From: SHVO01 sp041905795
GTDB taxonomy: Bacteria; Pseudomonadota; Alphaproteobacteria; Rhodospirillales; Rhodospirillaceae
NCBI GenBank assembly: GCA_041905795.1
Contig: JAYRKL010000004.1
Location: forward strand, 177,658 to 241,657
Direction of reading: 5' to 3'
Length of the DNA stretch: 64,000 bases
Part shown: positions 31,605 through 39,847 of the stretch, piece by piece
Layout: each line of letters begins with the position of its first letter
Position numbering within the stretch: position 1 is the stretch's first letter
Program-made: the position numbers and the translations under genes
Notes under the pieces: model-generated
Seen by the model: the letters and a program-made list of their open reading frames with translations, nothing else
Told to the model about the DNA's origin: nothing
Databases searched by the model: none

Positions 31605-32414
31605 CTAGTTCAAGCGGCCCTGGGGCGAGAAGTTGAAGGTGATGTCCTTCAGGATGTTGTAGCGCTCCTGCGAGATCGGGATGTTGCCGCAGCCGAGGAT
31701 CGCGGTGCGGGCGCTGGTGGCGAAACGCCGGAAGGCTGAGTCGGCGAAATAGCGCGTCATGTCGATGATCTTGGCGTCGCGCACGGACCCATCCGGATTG
31801 ATGATCACCTGCACTTCCGCCGACATGCCCTCCATGCCTTCGGTGCCGGGATCGATGCGCCAGCAGCCCTCGATATGACGGCGGATGGCGTCCAGTTCGG
31901 TCATGCTGGCGCGGTCGGTGATATTGGGCGCGATATTGTTGGAGGGCGTCGTGCTCGCGGACTTGGCCTGAGGCGCGGGCGGCGGCGCCTTCTTCTGCAT
32001 GTCCTTGAGCAGGTCCTGCAGCATGGCCACGTCGCGCTTCTTGTCGGGCGGCGGCGTCGGCTTCGAGGTCGGGCGCACTTTCGGCGGCGGCGCCTTTTCG
32101 GGCTCCTTCACCGGCACTTCTTCCTTGGGCGGGGGCGGCATGGCGTCGGACGGCGGCGCCTGGGCCTGCACCGGCGCCGGCGGTTCCGGCGGCGCCACCG
32201 GGGCCACCGGCGCTTCTTCCTTTGACGGCGGCGGGGGGGCCGAGGCGATCTCCTCGATCGGCACCAGATCGACGATCAGGGGCGGCGTTTCGGTCGGGAT
32301 ATTGGTCTTGAGGAACGGCATGCCCACCCAGGCAGCCGCGATGATGCCGGCGTGCAGCATCACCGACAGCACGAACCCCTGGTTTGACGTGTCTTTGACC
32401 GCGAGCGCCGACAA
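31605..32414 (-). CDS. tolA: TolA, envelope-spanning energy transducer
   Basis: 269 residues. One N-terminal transmembrane helix (FVLSVMLHAGIIAAAWVGM), a long Pro/Lys/Glu linker of about 100 residues, and a C-terminal domain ending in ILKDITFNFSPQGRLN. The TolQR motor energises it to pull on TolB and Pal. The middle region is rich in PPPPK-like stretches and shorter than in E. coli, as in other alphaproteobacteria. It follows tolR by 25 bases. Confidence 0.93.
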   Translation of the reverse strand: MSALAVKDTSNQGFVLSVMLHAGIIAAAWVGMPFLKTNIPTETPPLIVDLVPIEEIASAPPPPSKEEAPVAPVAPPEPPAPVQAQAPPSDAMPPPPKEEVPVKEPEKAPPPKVRPTSKPTPPPDKKRDVAMLQDLLKDMQKKAPPPAPQAKSASTTPSNNIAPNITDRASMTELDAIRRHIEGCWRIDPGTEGMEGMSAEVQVIINPDGSVRDAKIIDMTRYFADSAFRRFATSARTAILGCGNIPISQERYNILKDITFNFSPQGRLN

Positions 32415-32439
32415 CGTTCCTTACCCTCGATGCCCTGCT

Positions 32440-32895
32440 CTACTTCTTCTTAGCGCTGCTTTTGGGCGGTTCTGTGACAAAGGCCACCTGGGTGATGCCG
32501 GCGGCGGTGACCGCGGCCATGACCTGCATCATCTGGCCGTAGGCCACGTCCTTGTCGCCCTTCACATAGACCCGCACTTCGGGATTGGCTTCGCGCACGC
32601 CTTCGAGGCGCGAGGTCAGGGCGTCCATGTCCAGCTTGGCCTCGTTCAGGGTCAAGGTGCCGTCGCGTTCGACATAGAGGGTCAGCGCCTTGTTGTCCTG
32701 GGGCAGCGACTTGGTCTTGCTGGTCTGGGGCAGCTTGACGTTGACCCCGGTGGTCAGCAGCGGCGCGGTGACGATGAAGATCACCAGCAGCACCAGCATC
32801 ACGTCGACCATGGGCGTGACGTTGATTTCCGCCATCGGCGTGAAGGCGCGGCGGCTGGTCTTGGCGCCGCTGGACGGCTTGATGAAGACGGCCAT
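32440..32895 (-). CDS. tolR: TolR, proton-channel subunit
   Basis: 151 residues. The single transmembrane helix EINVTPMVDVMLVLLVIFIV contains the conserved proton-carrying Asp; the periplasmic ExbD/TolR domain follows (VKLPQTSKTKSLPQDN). TolR works with TolQ in the inner membrane to convert proton flow into movement of TolA. It lies between tolQ (11-base gap) and tolA in one operon. Confidence 0.96.
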   Translation of the reverse strand: MAVFIKPSSGAKTSRRAFTPMAEINVTPMVDVMLVLLVIFIVTAPLLTTGVNVKLPQTSKTKSLPQDNKALTLYVERDGTLTLNEAKLDMDALTSRLEGVREANPEVRVYVKGDKDVAYGQMMQVMAAVTAAGITQVAFVTEPPKSSAKKK

Positions 32896-32906
32896 GACCT
32901 ATTCTC

Positions 32907-33662
32907 CTATTGCAGAGACGGCTCAGGACGCTTGGTGATGTCGAGCTGGCGCGACAGGATCGCGCCGAACTCGCCGGCGAAGTTCTCCAGGCGCAGGGCG
33001 TAGCGCGACAAATCGCTGGAGATCTTGTTGAACGCCACCACCGCCGGGATCGCGGCCACCAGGCCGAGGGCGGTGGCGAACAGCGCTTCGGCGATGCCGG
33101 GCGCCACGGTCGCGAGGCTGGTGTCGGAGGCGGCGCCGATGGCGGTGAAGGTGCTCATGATCCCCCACACCGTGCCGAACAGACCCAGGAACGGAGATAC
33201 CGATCCGGTCGACGCCAGGAAGATCATGCGGCGGTTGAGGATGTCCATTTCACGTTCCAGCGTGATCTTCATCACCCGGTCGATGCGTTCGGCCAGCGCC
33301 GGACCGGCGGCGGGGATGCCGCCCTTGCCCGACGACCGGCGCCATTCGCGCATGGCGGCGACGAAAATCGAGGTCATGGGGTCCTTGGGCCGCTGGCCGA
33401 TGCGCTCGAACAGCTCCTCGAGCGAACCGCCCGACCAGAACTTCTCCTCGAACTGCTCCGCCTGGCGGAACAGCGAGCGCAGGCGCAAGGACTTGTCGAA
33501 GATGATCGCCCAGCTCCAGATCGAGGCGAAGGCGAGCAGGCCCATCACGAACTTGACGACGATACTGGCCTGCAGGAACAGGGTCAGGGCTGAAAAGCCG
33601 CCACCCGCTCCGACCGCCAGATTGGTCGCCGTAACCGCCGAATCTATGCCCGCTGCATCCAT
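32907..33662 (-). CDS. tolQ: TolQ, proton-channel subunit
   Basis: 251 residues with three transmembrane helices: one near residue 25-50 (ASIVVKFVMGLLAFASIWSW) and two in the MotA/TolQ/ExbB domain (LASTGSVSPFLGLFGTVWGIM and VAPGIAEALFATALGLVAAIPAVVA, the latter split here for reading). It forms the pentameric channel around TolR. It follows ybgC by 74 bases. A second, distinct MotA-type protein is encoded at 45526. Confidence 0.96.
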   Translation of the reverse strand: MDAAGIDSAVTATNLAVGAGGGFSALTLFLQASIVVKFVMGLLAFASIWSWAIIFDKSLRLRSLFRQAEQFEEKFWSGGSLEELFERIGQRPKDPMTSIFVAAMREWRRSSGKGGIPAAGPALAERIDRVMKITLEREMDILNRRMIFLASTGSVSPFLGLFGTVWGIMSTFTAIGAASDTSLATVAPGIAEALFATALGLVAAIPAVVAFNKISSDLSRYALRLENFAGEFGAILSRQLDITKRPEPSLQ

Positions 33663-33736
33663 GCCCTAGCCCACCATTTTTTATCGGGTCCGTTGCAGGC
33701 ATCTTATGTGCCTGCCCCTGCCCGGACTCAAGAACC

Positions 33737-34180
33737 TTAACTCAAGAACGCTGCAATCTTGCCTTTGACCCCCGCCGGAATCCGCGCCGGTTTCCCGTCG
33801 CGCCCGGTGCAGGCCAGCAGTCCTTCGAACACCACGCCCTCTCCGGCACCACCGGTAATGACCTGGCGCACCTTCAAGGAGGCCGACCCCAGTTCCACCA
33901 GGGCGGTTTCGACCGTCAAGAGGTCGCCGAGGCGCGCGGGCTTTTTATACTTCACGTCGGCCGAATGCAGCACGAACACAAAACCGTCATCGGTCCACAT
34001 GCGGGTCAGGTCGATATCGAGCGCGCGCATCATCTCGCTGCGGCCGCGTTCGGTGAAGCGCAGATAGCTCGCGTGGTACACGATCCCGGCGGCGTCGGTG
34101 TCCTCGTAATACACCCGCACCGGCAAACGGTGGCGCTTGCCTTCCAGCTGTCCGCCGAAGGGCAGCACGGACGCGCTCAT
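33737..34180 (-). CDS. ybgC: Tol-Pal associated acyl-CoA thioesterase YbgC
   Basis: 147 residues, a single hot-dog domain. Active-site region LPVRVYYEDTDAAGIVYHAS carries the catalytic Asp, followed by YLRFTERGRSEMMRAL. The family hydrolyses short-chain or malonyl-type acyl-CoA; its role near Tol-Pal is not settled. The start codon overlaps the ruvB stop as ATGA, and tolQ follows, so it links the ruv and tol genes in one transcription unit. Confidence 0.95.
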   Translation of the reverse strand: MSASVLPFGGQLEGKRHRLPVRVYYEDTDAAGIVYHASYLRFTERGRSEMMRALDIDLTRMWTDDGFVFVLHSADVKYKKPARLGDLLTVETALVELGSASLKVRQVITGGAGEGVVFEGLLACTGRDGKPARIPAGVKGKIAAFLS

Positions 34181-35220
34181 TCTTCCCGCCCCCCCAAGAG
34201 GTCGAACTGCGCCGCGTCGCGGCGCGGCGCCGGCAGCCCCAGTTGCCGGTAGCCGGCGTCGGACACCACGCGCCCGCGCGGCGTGCGCTGGATCAGGCCT
34301 TGCTGGATCAGGAACGGCTCAATCACGTCTTCCAAGGTATCCCGCTCTTCCGCCAGCGCCGCGGCGAGGGTCTCCACCCCCACCGGCCCGCCGGCATAGT
34401 TGTCGGCGATACAGGCCAGGTAACGCCGGTCCATGGCGTCCAGGCCCATGGCGTCCACATCCAGGCGCCGCAAGGCCGCGTCCGCCGCGGTCTTGTCGAT
34501 CTCGCGCACCTGATCGACCGATGCGAAGTCCCGCACCCGCTTCAGCAGGCGTCCGGCGACCCGGGGCGTTCCGCGCGAGCGCCGCGCGATCTCCAGGGCG
34601 CCGTCGGCGGAGAGGTCCACCCCCAGCACCCGCGCGCCGCGCCGCACGATCTCCACCAGTTCTTCGGCGCCGTAGAATTCCAGGCGCAACGGGATGCCGA
34701 AGCGGTCGCGCAGCGGCGTGGACAGAAGTCCCGACCGCGTGGTGGCCCCGACCAGGGTGAACGGCTGGAGTTCGATGCGCACGGACCGCGCCGCCGGCCC
34801 CTCACCGATGATGAGGTCCAGCTGGAAATCCTCCATGGCGGGATAGAGCACTTCTTCTATGGCGGGATTGAGGCGATGGATTTCGTCGATGAACAGGACG
34901 TCGTTGGCTTCGAGATTGGTGAGGATCGCCGCCAGGTCGCCGGCCTTGGCGATCATGGGTCCCGAGGTGGCGCGGAAGCCCACCCCCAGTTCCCGGGAGA
35001 CGATATGCGCGAGCGTGGTCTTGCCGAGGCCCGGCGGACCATGCAGCAGCACGTGGTCGAGAGATTCCTTACGCTCGCGCGCGGCCGCGACGAACACCGC
35101 GAGGTTTTCGCGCACCGCCTTCTGGCCGATGAAATCCTTGAGCCGCTGCGGGCGCACATGCGCATCGGCGTCATCGTCGCCGCGTGCGCCCGAGACAATG
35201 CGTTCGGCCCGGTCAGCCAT
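34177..35220 (-). CDS. ruvB: Holliday junction branch migration ATPase RuvB
   Basis: 347 residues. Begins with RPQRLKDFIGQKAVRENLAV, Walker A LLHGPPGLGKTTLAHIV, Walker B VLFIDEIHRLNPAIEE and sensor GATTRSGLLSTPLRDRFG; the C-terminal winged helix contains IQQGLIQRTPRGRV. It drives branch migration with RuvA during recombination. It overlaps ruvA by 8 bases and ybgC by 4. Confidence 0.98.
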   Translation of the reverse strand: MADRAERIVSGARGDDDADAHVRPQRLKDFIGQKAVRENLAVFVAAARERKESLDHVLLHGPPGLGKTTLAHIVSRELGVGFRATSGPMIAKAGDLAAILTNLEANDVLFIDEIHRLNPAIEEVLYPAMEDFQLDLIIGEGPAARSVRIELQPFTLVGATTRSGLLSTPLRDRFGIPLRLEFYGAEELVEIVRRGARVLGVDLSADGALEIARRSRGTPRVAGRLLKRVRDFASVDQVREIDKTAADAALRRLDVDAMGLDAMDRRYLACIADNYAGGPVGVETLAAALAEERDTLEDVIEPFLIQQGLIQRTPRGRVVSDAGYRQLGLPAPRRDAAQFDLLGGREE

Positions 35221-35824
35221 GACTGGTGCCTAGGTCTTTCAGTGAGGCCCGGATCAGGGCGGGCAGCGGCATGGCCCCGCCTGCATTTGCCAGCGTGCGG
35301 GTCACGGCGCCGAAGGCGTCGAGGCGGGCATAGCCGAGGTTCACCAGGGCCGAGACCGCGTCCTCGGTTTCGTTCGGCGCGGCGCCTTTCGCGGCCTTGG
35401 GGCCCGCGGGGACGGCGATGCTGAAGCCCGCCACTTTATCTTTCAGTTCCGCGACCAGGCGCGCCGCCAGTTTGGGGCCGACGCCGGAGGCGCGCTTGAA
35501 GGCGGATTGATCGCCGCTGACGATGGCGCCGGCGATCTGCTGCGCCGACAAGGCGGACAGGATGGCGAGGCCGACTTTCGCACCCACGCCCTGCACGGTC
35601 ATGAGCGTGCGAAACATCTCGCGCTCGGAGGCGGAGGAAAATCCATAGAGATGGATGTGATCCTCGCGCACATGGGTCTCGATGGCGATCTCGGCCGCCT
35701 CGCCCACGGCCAGCGCCGCCAAGGTGCGGGAGCCCGCGAACACCAGGTAACCGACGCCGCCGACATCGATGACGGCGAAGTCTTCCCCGATCTGGTCCAC
35801 ACGTCCCTTGAGCTTGGCGATCAT
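35213..35824 (-). CDS. ruvA: Holliday junction DNA-binding protein RuvA
   Basis: 203 residues from the ATG at 35824 (MIAKLKGRVDQIGEDFAVID). An OB-fold domain with VREDHIHLYGFSSASERE is followed by helix-hairpin-helix motifs (LMTVQGVGAKVGLAILSAL and KRASGVGPKLAARLVAELKD) and a C-terminal RuvB-contacting domain. It binds four-way junctions as a tetramer. It overlaps ruvC by 4 bases (ATGA) and ruvB by 8. The frame remains open upstream but only inside ruvC. Confidence 0.97.
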   Translation of the reverse strand: MIAKLKGRVDQIGEDFAVIDVGGVGYLVFAGSRTLAALAVGEAAEIAIETHVREDHIHLYGFSSASEREMFRTLMTVQGVGAKVGLAILSALSAQQIAGAIVSGDQSAFKRASGVGPKLAARLVAELKDKVAGFSIAVPAGPKAAKGAAPNETEDAVSALVNLGYARLDAFGAVTRTLANAGGAMPLPALIRASLKDLGTSHG

Positions 35825-36345
35825 CGGCGCTTCACACCAAGTTTGACAAGTGTGCTGCGATGATGCGCATGACAGACCGCGACAGCTAAAGCATCGGCCT
35901 GATCGGCCTCGGCGTTGCTGCCGGGCAGCAGCACCCGCATCATGGCCGCGACCTGTTTCTTGTCGGCGTGCCCGGCGCCGACCACGGACTTCTTCACCAG
36001 ATTGGGTTTGTATTCCGACACCGGCACATCGGCCTCGGCCGGCGCCAGCATGGCGGCCGCGCGCGCATGGCCCAGTTTCAGGGTCGAGACCGGGTTCTGG
36101 TTGACGAAGGTTTCCTCGACCGCGCATTCGTGCGGCGCATAGGCCGCCACCAGGTCCTTCACGCCGGCGAACAATATCTTGAGGCGGATGGCGAGATCGA
36201 GCGCGGCGTCGGGCTCGATCACCCCGCCCGCCACATAGCTCAGGCGGTTGCCGGTCACGTCGATGACGCCCCAGCCGGTGTGGCGCAGCCCCGGATCGAG
36301 GCCGAGGATACGGATCGATTGCTGGGCGGGCGTGTCTTTCGGCAC
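35821..36345 (-). CDS. ruvC: Holliday junction resolvase RuvC
   Basis: 174 residues. Catalytic acidic residues lie in RILGLDPGLRHTGWG, ECAVEETFVNQNP and DQADALAVAVCHAH. It cuts Holliday junctions symmetrically, completing the RuvABC complex with the two genes downstream. It follows yebC by 10 bases, so yebC-ruvCAB-ybgC-tol may be one long transcript. Confidence 0.97.
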   Translation of the reverse strand: MPKDTPAQQSIRILGLDPGLRHTGWGVIDVTGNRLSYVAGGVIEPDAALDLAIRLKILFAGVKDLVAAYAPHECAVEETFVNQNPVSTLKLGHARAAAMLAPAEADVPVSEYKPNLVKKSVVGAGHADKKQVAAMMRVLLPGSNAEADQADALAVAVCHAHHRSTLVKLGVKRR

Positions 36346-36355
36346 CCCGTTCTCC

Positions 36356-37102
36356 TCAGCCGGCGAGTTGCTTCAAGGTTTCTTCCGACATCTCGTAGTT
36401 GGCGGTGACCCGCTGGACGTCGTCGTTGTCTTCGAGCACTTCCAGGAATTCCACCAGGGCCTCGGCCTTCTCGCCGGCGATCTCCACGGTCATGGTCGGC
36501 TTCCATTCCAGCTTGGCGGTTTCCGCCTCGCCCAGCACGGCCTCGAGCGCCTTCTGTACCGCGTGCAGGCTGTCGGGCGCGCAGACGATGTCATGGCCTT
36601 CGGCGCCGGATTGCACATCGTCGGCGCCGGCGTTGATGGCGGCTTCCATGACGGCGTCCTCGGTGCCGGCCTTGGCCGGATAATGGATCAGGCCGCGGCG
36701 CTGAAAACTGTAAGCGACGCTGCCGGTTTCCCCCAAAACGCCGCCGTATTTATTGAAAGCCGTGCGCAGTTCCGTGGCGGTACGGTTGCGGTTGTTGGTG
36801 AGCACTTCGACGATCACCGCCACGTTGCCGGGCCCTTTGCCCTCGTAGCGGGCTTCCTCGTAGTCCTCCTGGTCGGCGCCGGTGGCCTTCTTGATGGCGC
36901 GCTCGATATTGTCCTTGGGCATGCTTTCCGCTTTCGCATCGGCAATGGCCAGGCGCAGGCGGGCGTTATAGGCCGGGTCGGGCTGGCCGGTTTTGGCCGC
37001 CACGGTGATTTCGCGGGCGAGTTTGGTGAACAGCTTGGCGCGCTTGGCATCCTTCGCGCCCTTGCGGTGCATGATGTTCTTGAATTGGGAATGGCCGGCC
37101 AT
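36356..37102 (-). CDS. yebC: YebC/TACO1 family protein
   Basis: 248 residues, starting MAGHSQFKNIMHRKGAKDAK, the hallmark of the family, with NIERAIKKATGADQ and YEGKGPGNVAVIVEVLTNN. Older annotation calls these DNA-binding transcriptional regulators; the family also includes translation factors acting at proline-rich stalls. Its location upstream of ruvC is conserved. The window also encodes EF-P, another stall-relieving factor. Confidence 0.95.
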   Translation of the reverse strand: MAGHSQFKNIMHRKGAKDAKRAKLFTKLAREITVAAKTGQPDPAYNARLRLAIADAKAESMPKDNIERAIKKATGADQEDYEEARYEGKGPGNVAVIVEVLTNNRNRTATELRTAFNKYGGVLGETGSVAYSFQRRGLIHYPAKAGTEDAVMEAAINAGADDVQSGAEGHDIVCAPDSLHAVQKALEAVLGEAETAKLEWKPTMTVEIAGEKAEALVEFLEVLEDNDDVQRVTANYEMSEETLKQLAG

Positions 37103-37190
37103 GGGTCGCTCTGCAATAGGAATGGAGCCGCCTGCTTACACAATAAGCAGCGGAAGTGCAGGCTTTTTATACCAGCAATTGTAGGAATCG

Positions 37191-38000
37191 TTAAGGGCGG
37201 GCTTGTTTGAGCATGCCGCCGACCCGGACAGGTTCGGCCCGCACGGCCAGGCCGGTGCGATCATCGGTCTCGACGTAGACCCCGCAGACCGTGGCTTCAC
37301 CGTCGGCCGGCTCCAGGCGCTCGGTCGGCATCTTGGTGACGAAGCGCTGGGTCGCCGTATGCTTCTTCATGCCGATCACGGAATCATAGCAGCCGCACAT
37401 GCCGGCGTCGGACTGGAAGGCGGTGCCGCCGGCCAGGATGCGGGTGTCCGCGGTCGGCACATGGGAATGGCTGCCGACCACCATGGACGCGCGGCCGTCG
37501 GCGATGACGCCGAGCGCCGCCTTCTCGCTGCTGGCTTCGCCATGCACGTCGACGATGATGGCGTCGGCCGCGTCCCGCAGGGGATGGCGCTCCAGCGACT
37601 CATTCAGCGCCCGGAAGGGGTCGTCCATGGCGTCCATGAACAGGCGGCAGATCACCTGGATGACGATGATCCGGCGGCCGTTCTTGGTGTGGTAGAGCCC
37701 GAGCCCCTGCCCCGGCGTTTCCGGCGGATAGTTCAAGGGCCGCAGCAGGCGCGGTTCCGCCTGGATGAAACTGATGATCTCGCGCTGATCCCAGGCGTGA
37801 TTGCCAAGAGTGATCACGTCGACGCCGGCGTCATAGAGGCTCTGGCAGATGGCGGCGGTGATGCCGAAGCCGTGGGCGGCGTTCTCGCCACAGGCCACCA
37901 CGAAATCCAGGTTCAGATCCCGGCGCAACTCCGGCACATGCTCAACCACGGCATCCCTGCCGGTTCTTCCCATTATGTCGCCGAGATAAAGGAGTCTCAT
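37191..38000 (-). CDS. YmdB family metallophosphoesterase
   Basis: 269 residues from the ATG at 38000, which is preceded by AGGAGT; the frame continues to 38054 without a good site. Metal ligands are visible in LYLGDIMGRTGRDAVVEHV, ACGENAAHGFG, LGNHAWDQREI and VGSHSHVPTADTRI. This TIGR00282-type family hydrolyses cyclic nucleotides (2',3'-cAMP/cGMP and 3',5'-cAMP in the studied homologues) and in some bacteria controls biofilm formation. It is therefore a possible partner in the nucleotide signalling implied by the cyclases at 48-52 kb, although not adjacent to them. Confidence 0.92.
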   Translation of the reverse strand: MRLLYLGDIMGRTGRDAVVEHVPELRRDLNLDFVVACGENAAHGFGITAAICQSLYDAGVDVITLGNHAWDQREIISFIQAEPRLLRPLNYPPETPGQGLGLYHTKNGRRIIVIQVICRLFMDAMDDPFRALNESLERHPLRDAADAIIVDVHGEASSEKAALGVIADGRASMVVGSHSHVPTADTRILAGGTAFQSDAGMCGCYDSVIGMKKHTATQRFVTKMPTERLEPADGEATVCGVYVETDDRTGLAVRAEPVRVGGMLKQARP

Positions 38001-38022
38001 CAGGAATACTTTTTGCTTCTCT

Positions 38023-38153
38023 CTGTCATCGCCCGGCTTGACCGGGCGATCCATCTATCAAGGTTCTAAGTCGTTGATCCATGGATTCCCGAACGCGCGC
38101 GGAAGGCGCGCATCTTAATATGGCGGCCTCCGGCCGCCAGCGGGCAATGACAG
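38023..38153. repeat. Composite palindromic element, REP-like
   Basis: Outer arms CTGTCATCGCCC (38023-38034) and GGGCAATGACAG (38142-38153) are inverted. Inside are three small hairpins: GCCCGGCTTGACCGGGC (38031-38047), GCGCGCGGAAGGCGCGC (38095-38111) and GGCGGCCTCCGGCCGCC (38122-38138), with GATCCATGGATTC near the middle. It fills most of the gap between the YmdB-like gene and the cyclo-ligase gene and belongs to the same family as 20530-20653. Confidence 0.75.
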
Positions 38154-38178
38154 TGGTGATCCTTATCGCCGCCTTCTC

Positions 38179-38784
38179 TCACGCCCCGAACCACAATGTG
38201 CGGCGGTCGGTGATGACGCCGTCGAGGCGCTGGTCATGGGCGGCGGCGGGAACCTCGGGCACTTCCTGCTCGTCGTAGGCGACGCCGACCACCAGGGTCT
38301 TGCGCCGGCGCCGCAGGCTGGCGACGGTCCGGTCGTAGTATCCCGCGCCGTAGCCCAGCCTGTTGCCCTTGGCATCGAAGGCGACCAGCGGCAGGAGCAG
38401 CGTATCGGGCTCCAACAGCGGCGCGCGCGGCGGCGGATGGGCGGTGCCGAACGGTCCGGAGTCCAGCGGATCGCCGTTGCGCCAGCCGCGGAAAATCAGC
38501 ACCAGGCCCTGGCCCGCCACCGCCGGCAAAACCACCTGGCCGCCGGCCTCGCCCAGGGCGATCAGCGTCGGCCGGAGATCGATCTCGTCCCCCAATGGCC
38601 AATAGCCTGCTATGATCTTGCCTTGGGGCGTTATCTTGGCGAGCACGCGTTCGCGCAAGTCGTGGGCGGCGTTGCCGCCGCGGGCGGCATGGGTGGCGCG
38701 CCGGCGGGCCAGAACCTCACGGCGCAGCGCGGCCTTTGCGTCAGGCACGCCGGGATCGAAGATCGGATCGTGCGGCACGGTCAC
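38179..38784 (-). CDS. ygfA: 5-formyltetrahydrofolate cyclo-ligase
   Basis: 201 residues from the GTG at 38784, preferred because GGGGGA precedes it and because the family is about 190-200 residues; the frame is open to 38922 but that part would run into the candidate 6S RNA. Motifs: KAALRREVLARRRATHAARG, PLVAFDAKGNRLGYGAGYYDR and GVAYDEQEVPEVPAAAHDQ. It converts 5-formyl-THF to 5,10-methenyl-THF with ATP. Its place downstream of zapA and the 6S RNA locus is the widely conserved arrangement. Confidence 0.93.
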   Translation of the reverse strand: MTVPHDPIFDPGVPDAKAALRREVLARRRATHAARGGNAAHDLRERVLAKITPQGKIIAGYWPLGDEIDLRPTLIALGEAGGQVVLPAVAGQGLVLIFRGWRNGDPLDSGPFGTAHPPPRAPLLEPDTLLLPLVAFDAKGNRLGYGAGYYDRTVASLRRRRKTLVVGVAYDEQEVPEVPAAAHDQRLDGVITDRRTLWFGA

Positions 38785-38844
38785 GAGCCGTCCCCCGAAA
38801 GTCTCAGGGACCTTGCATCCCGGAAGAAATGCATCCCCGCTGAA

Positions 38845-39005
38845 GTAAGTGGAGCCGCCGAAAGCCGTCGGCCTTGCGTGACCTCCCAATGGGCCACGGG
38901 TAAAAGTGGGCACAGTGATCACCGGACCAAGATCCGGTGAGGGACCGCACCCGAGCGAAGTTTATCGCCCCTGGGGGTTCAAAGGTCTAACCTGCCCAGC
39001 AGCTC
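38845..39005 (-). ncRNA. ssrS: Candidate 6S RNA (SsrS), ends approximate
   Basis: Between zapA and the cyclo-ligase gene, where 6S RNA lies in most proteobacteria, a non-coding stretch folds as a long rod. By eye: 38880-38884 pairs with 38983-38987, 38897-38901 with 38949-38953, and an 8-bp terminal hairpin spans 38920-38939 (CACCGGAC...GTCCGGTG type). Unpaired A/T-rich sequence near 38957-38966 could be the central bubble that mimics an open promoter. 6S RNA binds sigma-70 RNA polymerase holoenzyme. Exact ends and fold are not established. Confidence 0.6.
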
Positions 39006-39016
39006 CAAGGGGGAAC

Positions 39017-39349
39017 TTAAGTTCCCGAGAGGCCGGCGGCAATACGTTCAATGCGTTGAGTCAGCTGATCCAGGGCCGCAACCACCTCATTTTCGGCCTC
39101 GGCGCGGGCATTCTGGGCGCCGGAACCCCGGATGCTCTCCAGTTCGCCCAAGGTATCCGACAGCTCGTCGGCGATCACCAGCGCGGTCATCACCAGCAGC
39201 AGGCTGTCGCTGATGCTGCCGCTGGCGGATGCCAGCTGGTCGGCGCGCTGGTCGAGATAGCGGCCAAGACGCGCGAGATGCGCCTCCTGCCCGTCGTCAC
39301 AGGCGATCTGATAAGACCGCCCGCGAATGGTGATGGATACCTGCCCCAA
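39017..39349 (-). CDS. zapA: Cell division protein ZapA
   Basis: 110 residues. N-terminal beta region (QVSITIRGRSYQIACDDGQE), a helix with HLARLGRYLDQRADQLA and a C-terminal coiled coil (ALDQLTQRIERIAAGL) match ZapA. It crosslinks FtsZ filaments at the division site. It follows the coiled-coil gene at 39422 and is followed by the candidate 6S RNA and cyclo-ligase, the conserved order. Confidence 0.92.
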   Translation of the reverse strand: MGQVSITIRGRSYQIACDDGQEAHLARLGRYLDQRADQLASASGSISDSLLLVMTALVIADELSDTLGELESIRGSGAQNARAEAENEVVAALDQLTQRIERIAAGLSGT

Positions 39350-39421
39350 ACTCGTTCCCCCGAACCGCCTACCCCAGGCAGTTCACAGCCTGCGCCGGAT
39401 TCTTCCGGCCCCCTCAAAGTC

Positions 39422-39655
39422 TCACGTCTTTAACTGCGCGCCCAATCTGTCGAGGACGGCATCGAGACGGACCGCGACGTGACCCGCGGTCTTCTTCAGC
39501 GCCGCGTGGTTCTGGGACAGCGCATCGAGTTCCGCTTTCACGGCGGCGCTTCCGGGCGCGGTCTCGGCGGCGGTTTCCAGACGGCCCAAGGCCTGGTCCA
39601 GTCGCGCCAGCGCGTCGCGCACCTTAGAAAGTTTATAGTTCCCGATATCTTTCAA
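39422..39655 (-). CDS. Small coiled-coil protein (DUF4164-like) upstream of zapA
   Basis: About 77 residues. It is all heptad-like helix: LSKVRDALARLDQALGRLE, LDALSQNHAALKK, AVRLDAVLDRLGAQLKT. Start codons are poor: a TTG at 39655 or a GTG at 39622 (66 residues) are the plausible ones, and the much longer open frame upstream is the complement of the aldolase gene. In alphaproteobacteria a short coiled-coil gene commonly precedes zapA; it may help it in division, which is inference. Confidence 0.65.
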   Translation of the reverse strand: MKDIGNYKLSKVRDALARLDQALGRLETAAETAPGSAAVKAELDALSQNHAALKKTAGHVAVRLDAVLDRLGAQLKT

Positions 39656-39847
39656 AGAAATAGCGCCCCAACCTCGATTATCGCTTGAAGCATAGAAAGG
39701 ACCTGGGGCGACGTCAACTCGCAGCGGTTTTGGACGGCGGACGTCCGCATCGAAACAACCTATCCAACGCGGAGAGAGGCCTATATATGTCGCCGTCGCG
39801 CCTCCTTTTGGCGCATCAACCCCCACCGCTTGATTATGGGACACAGC

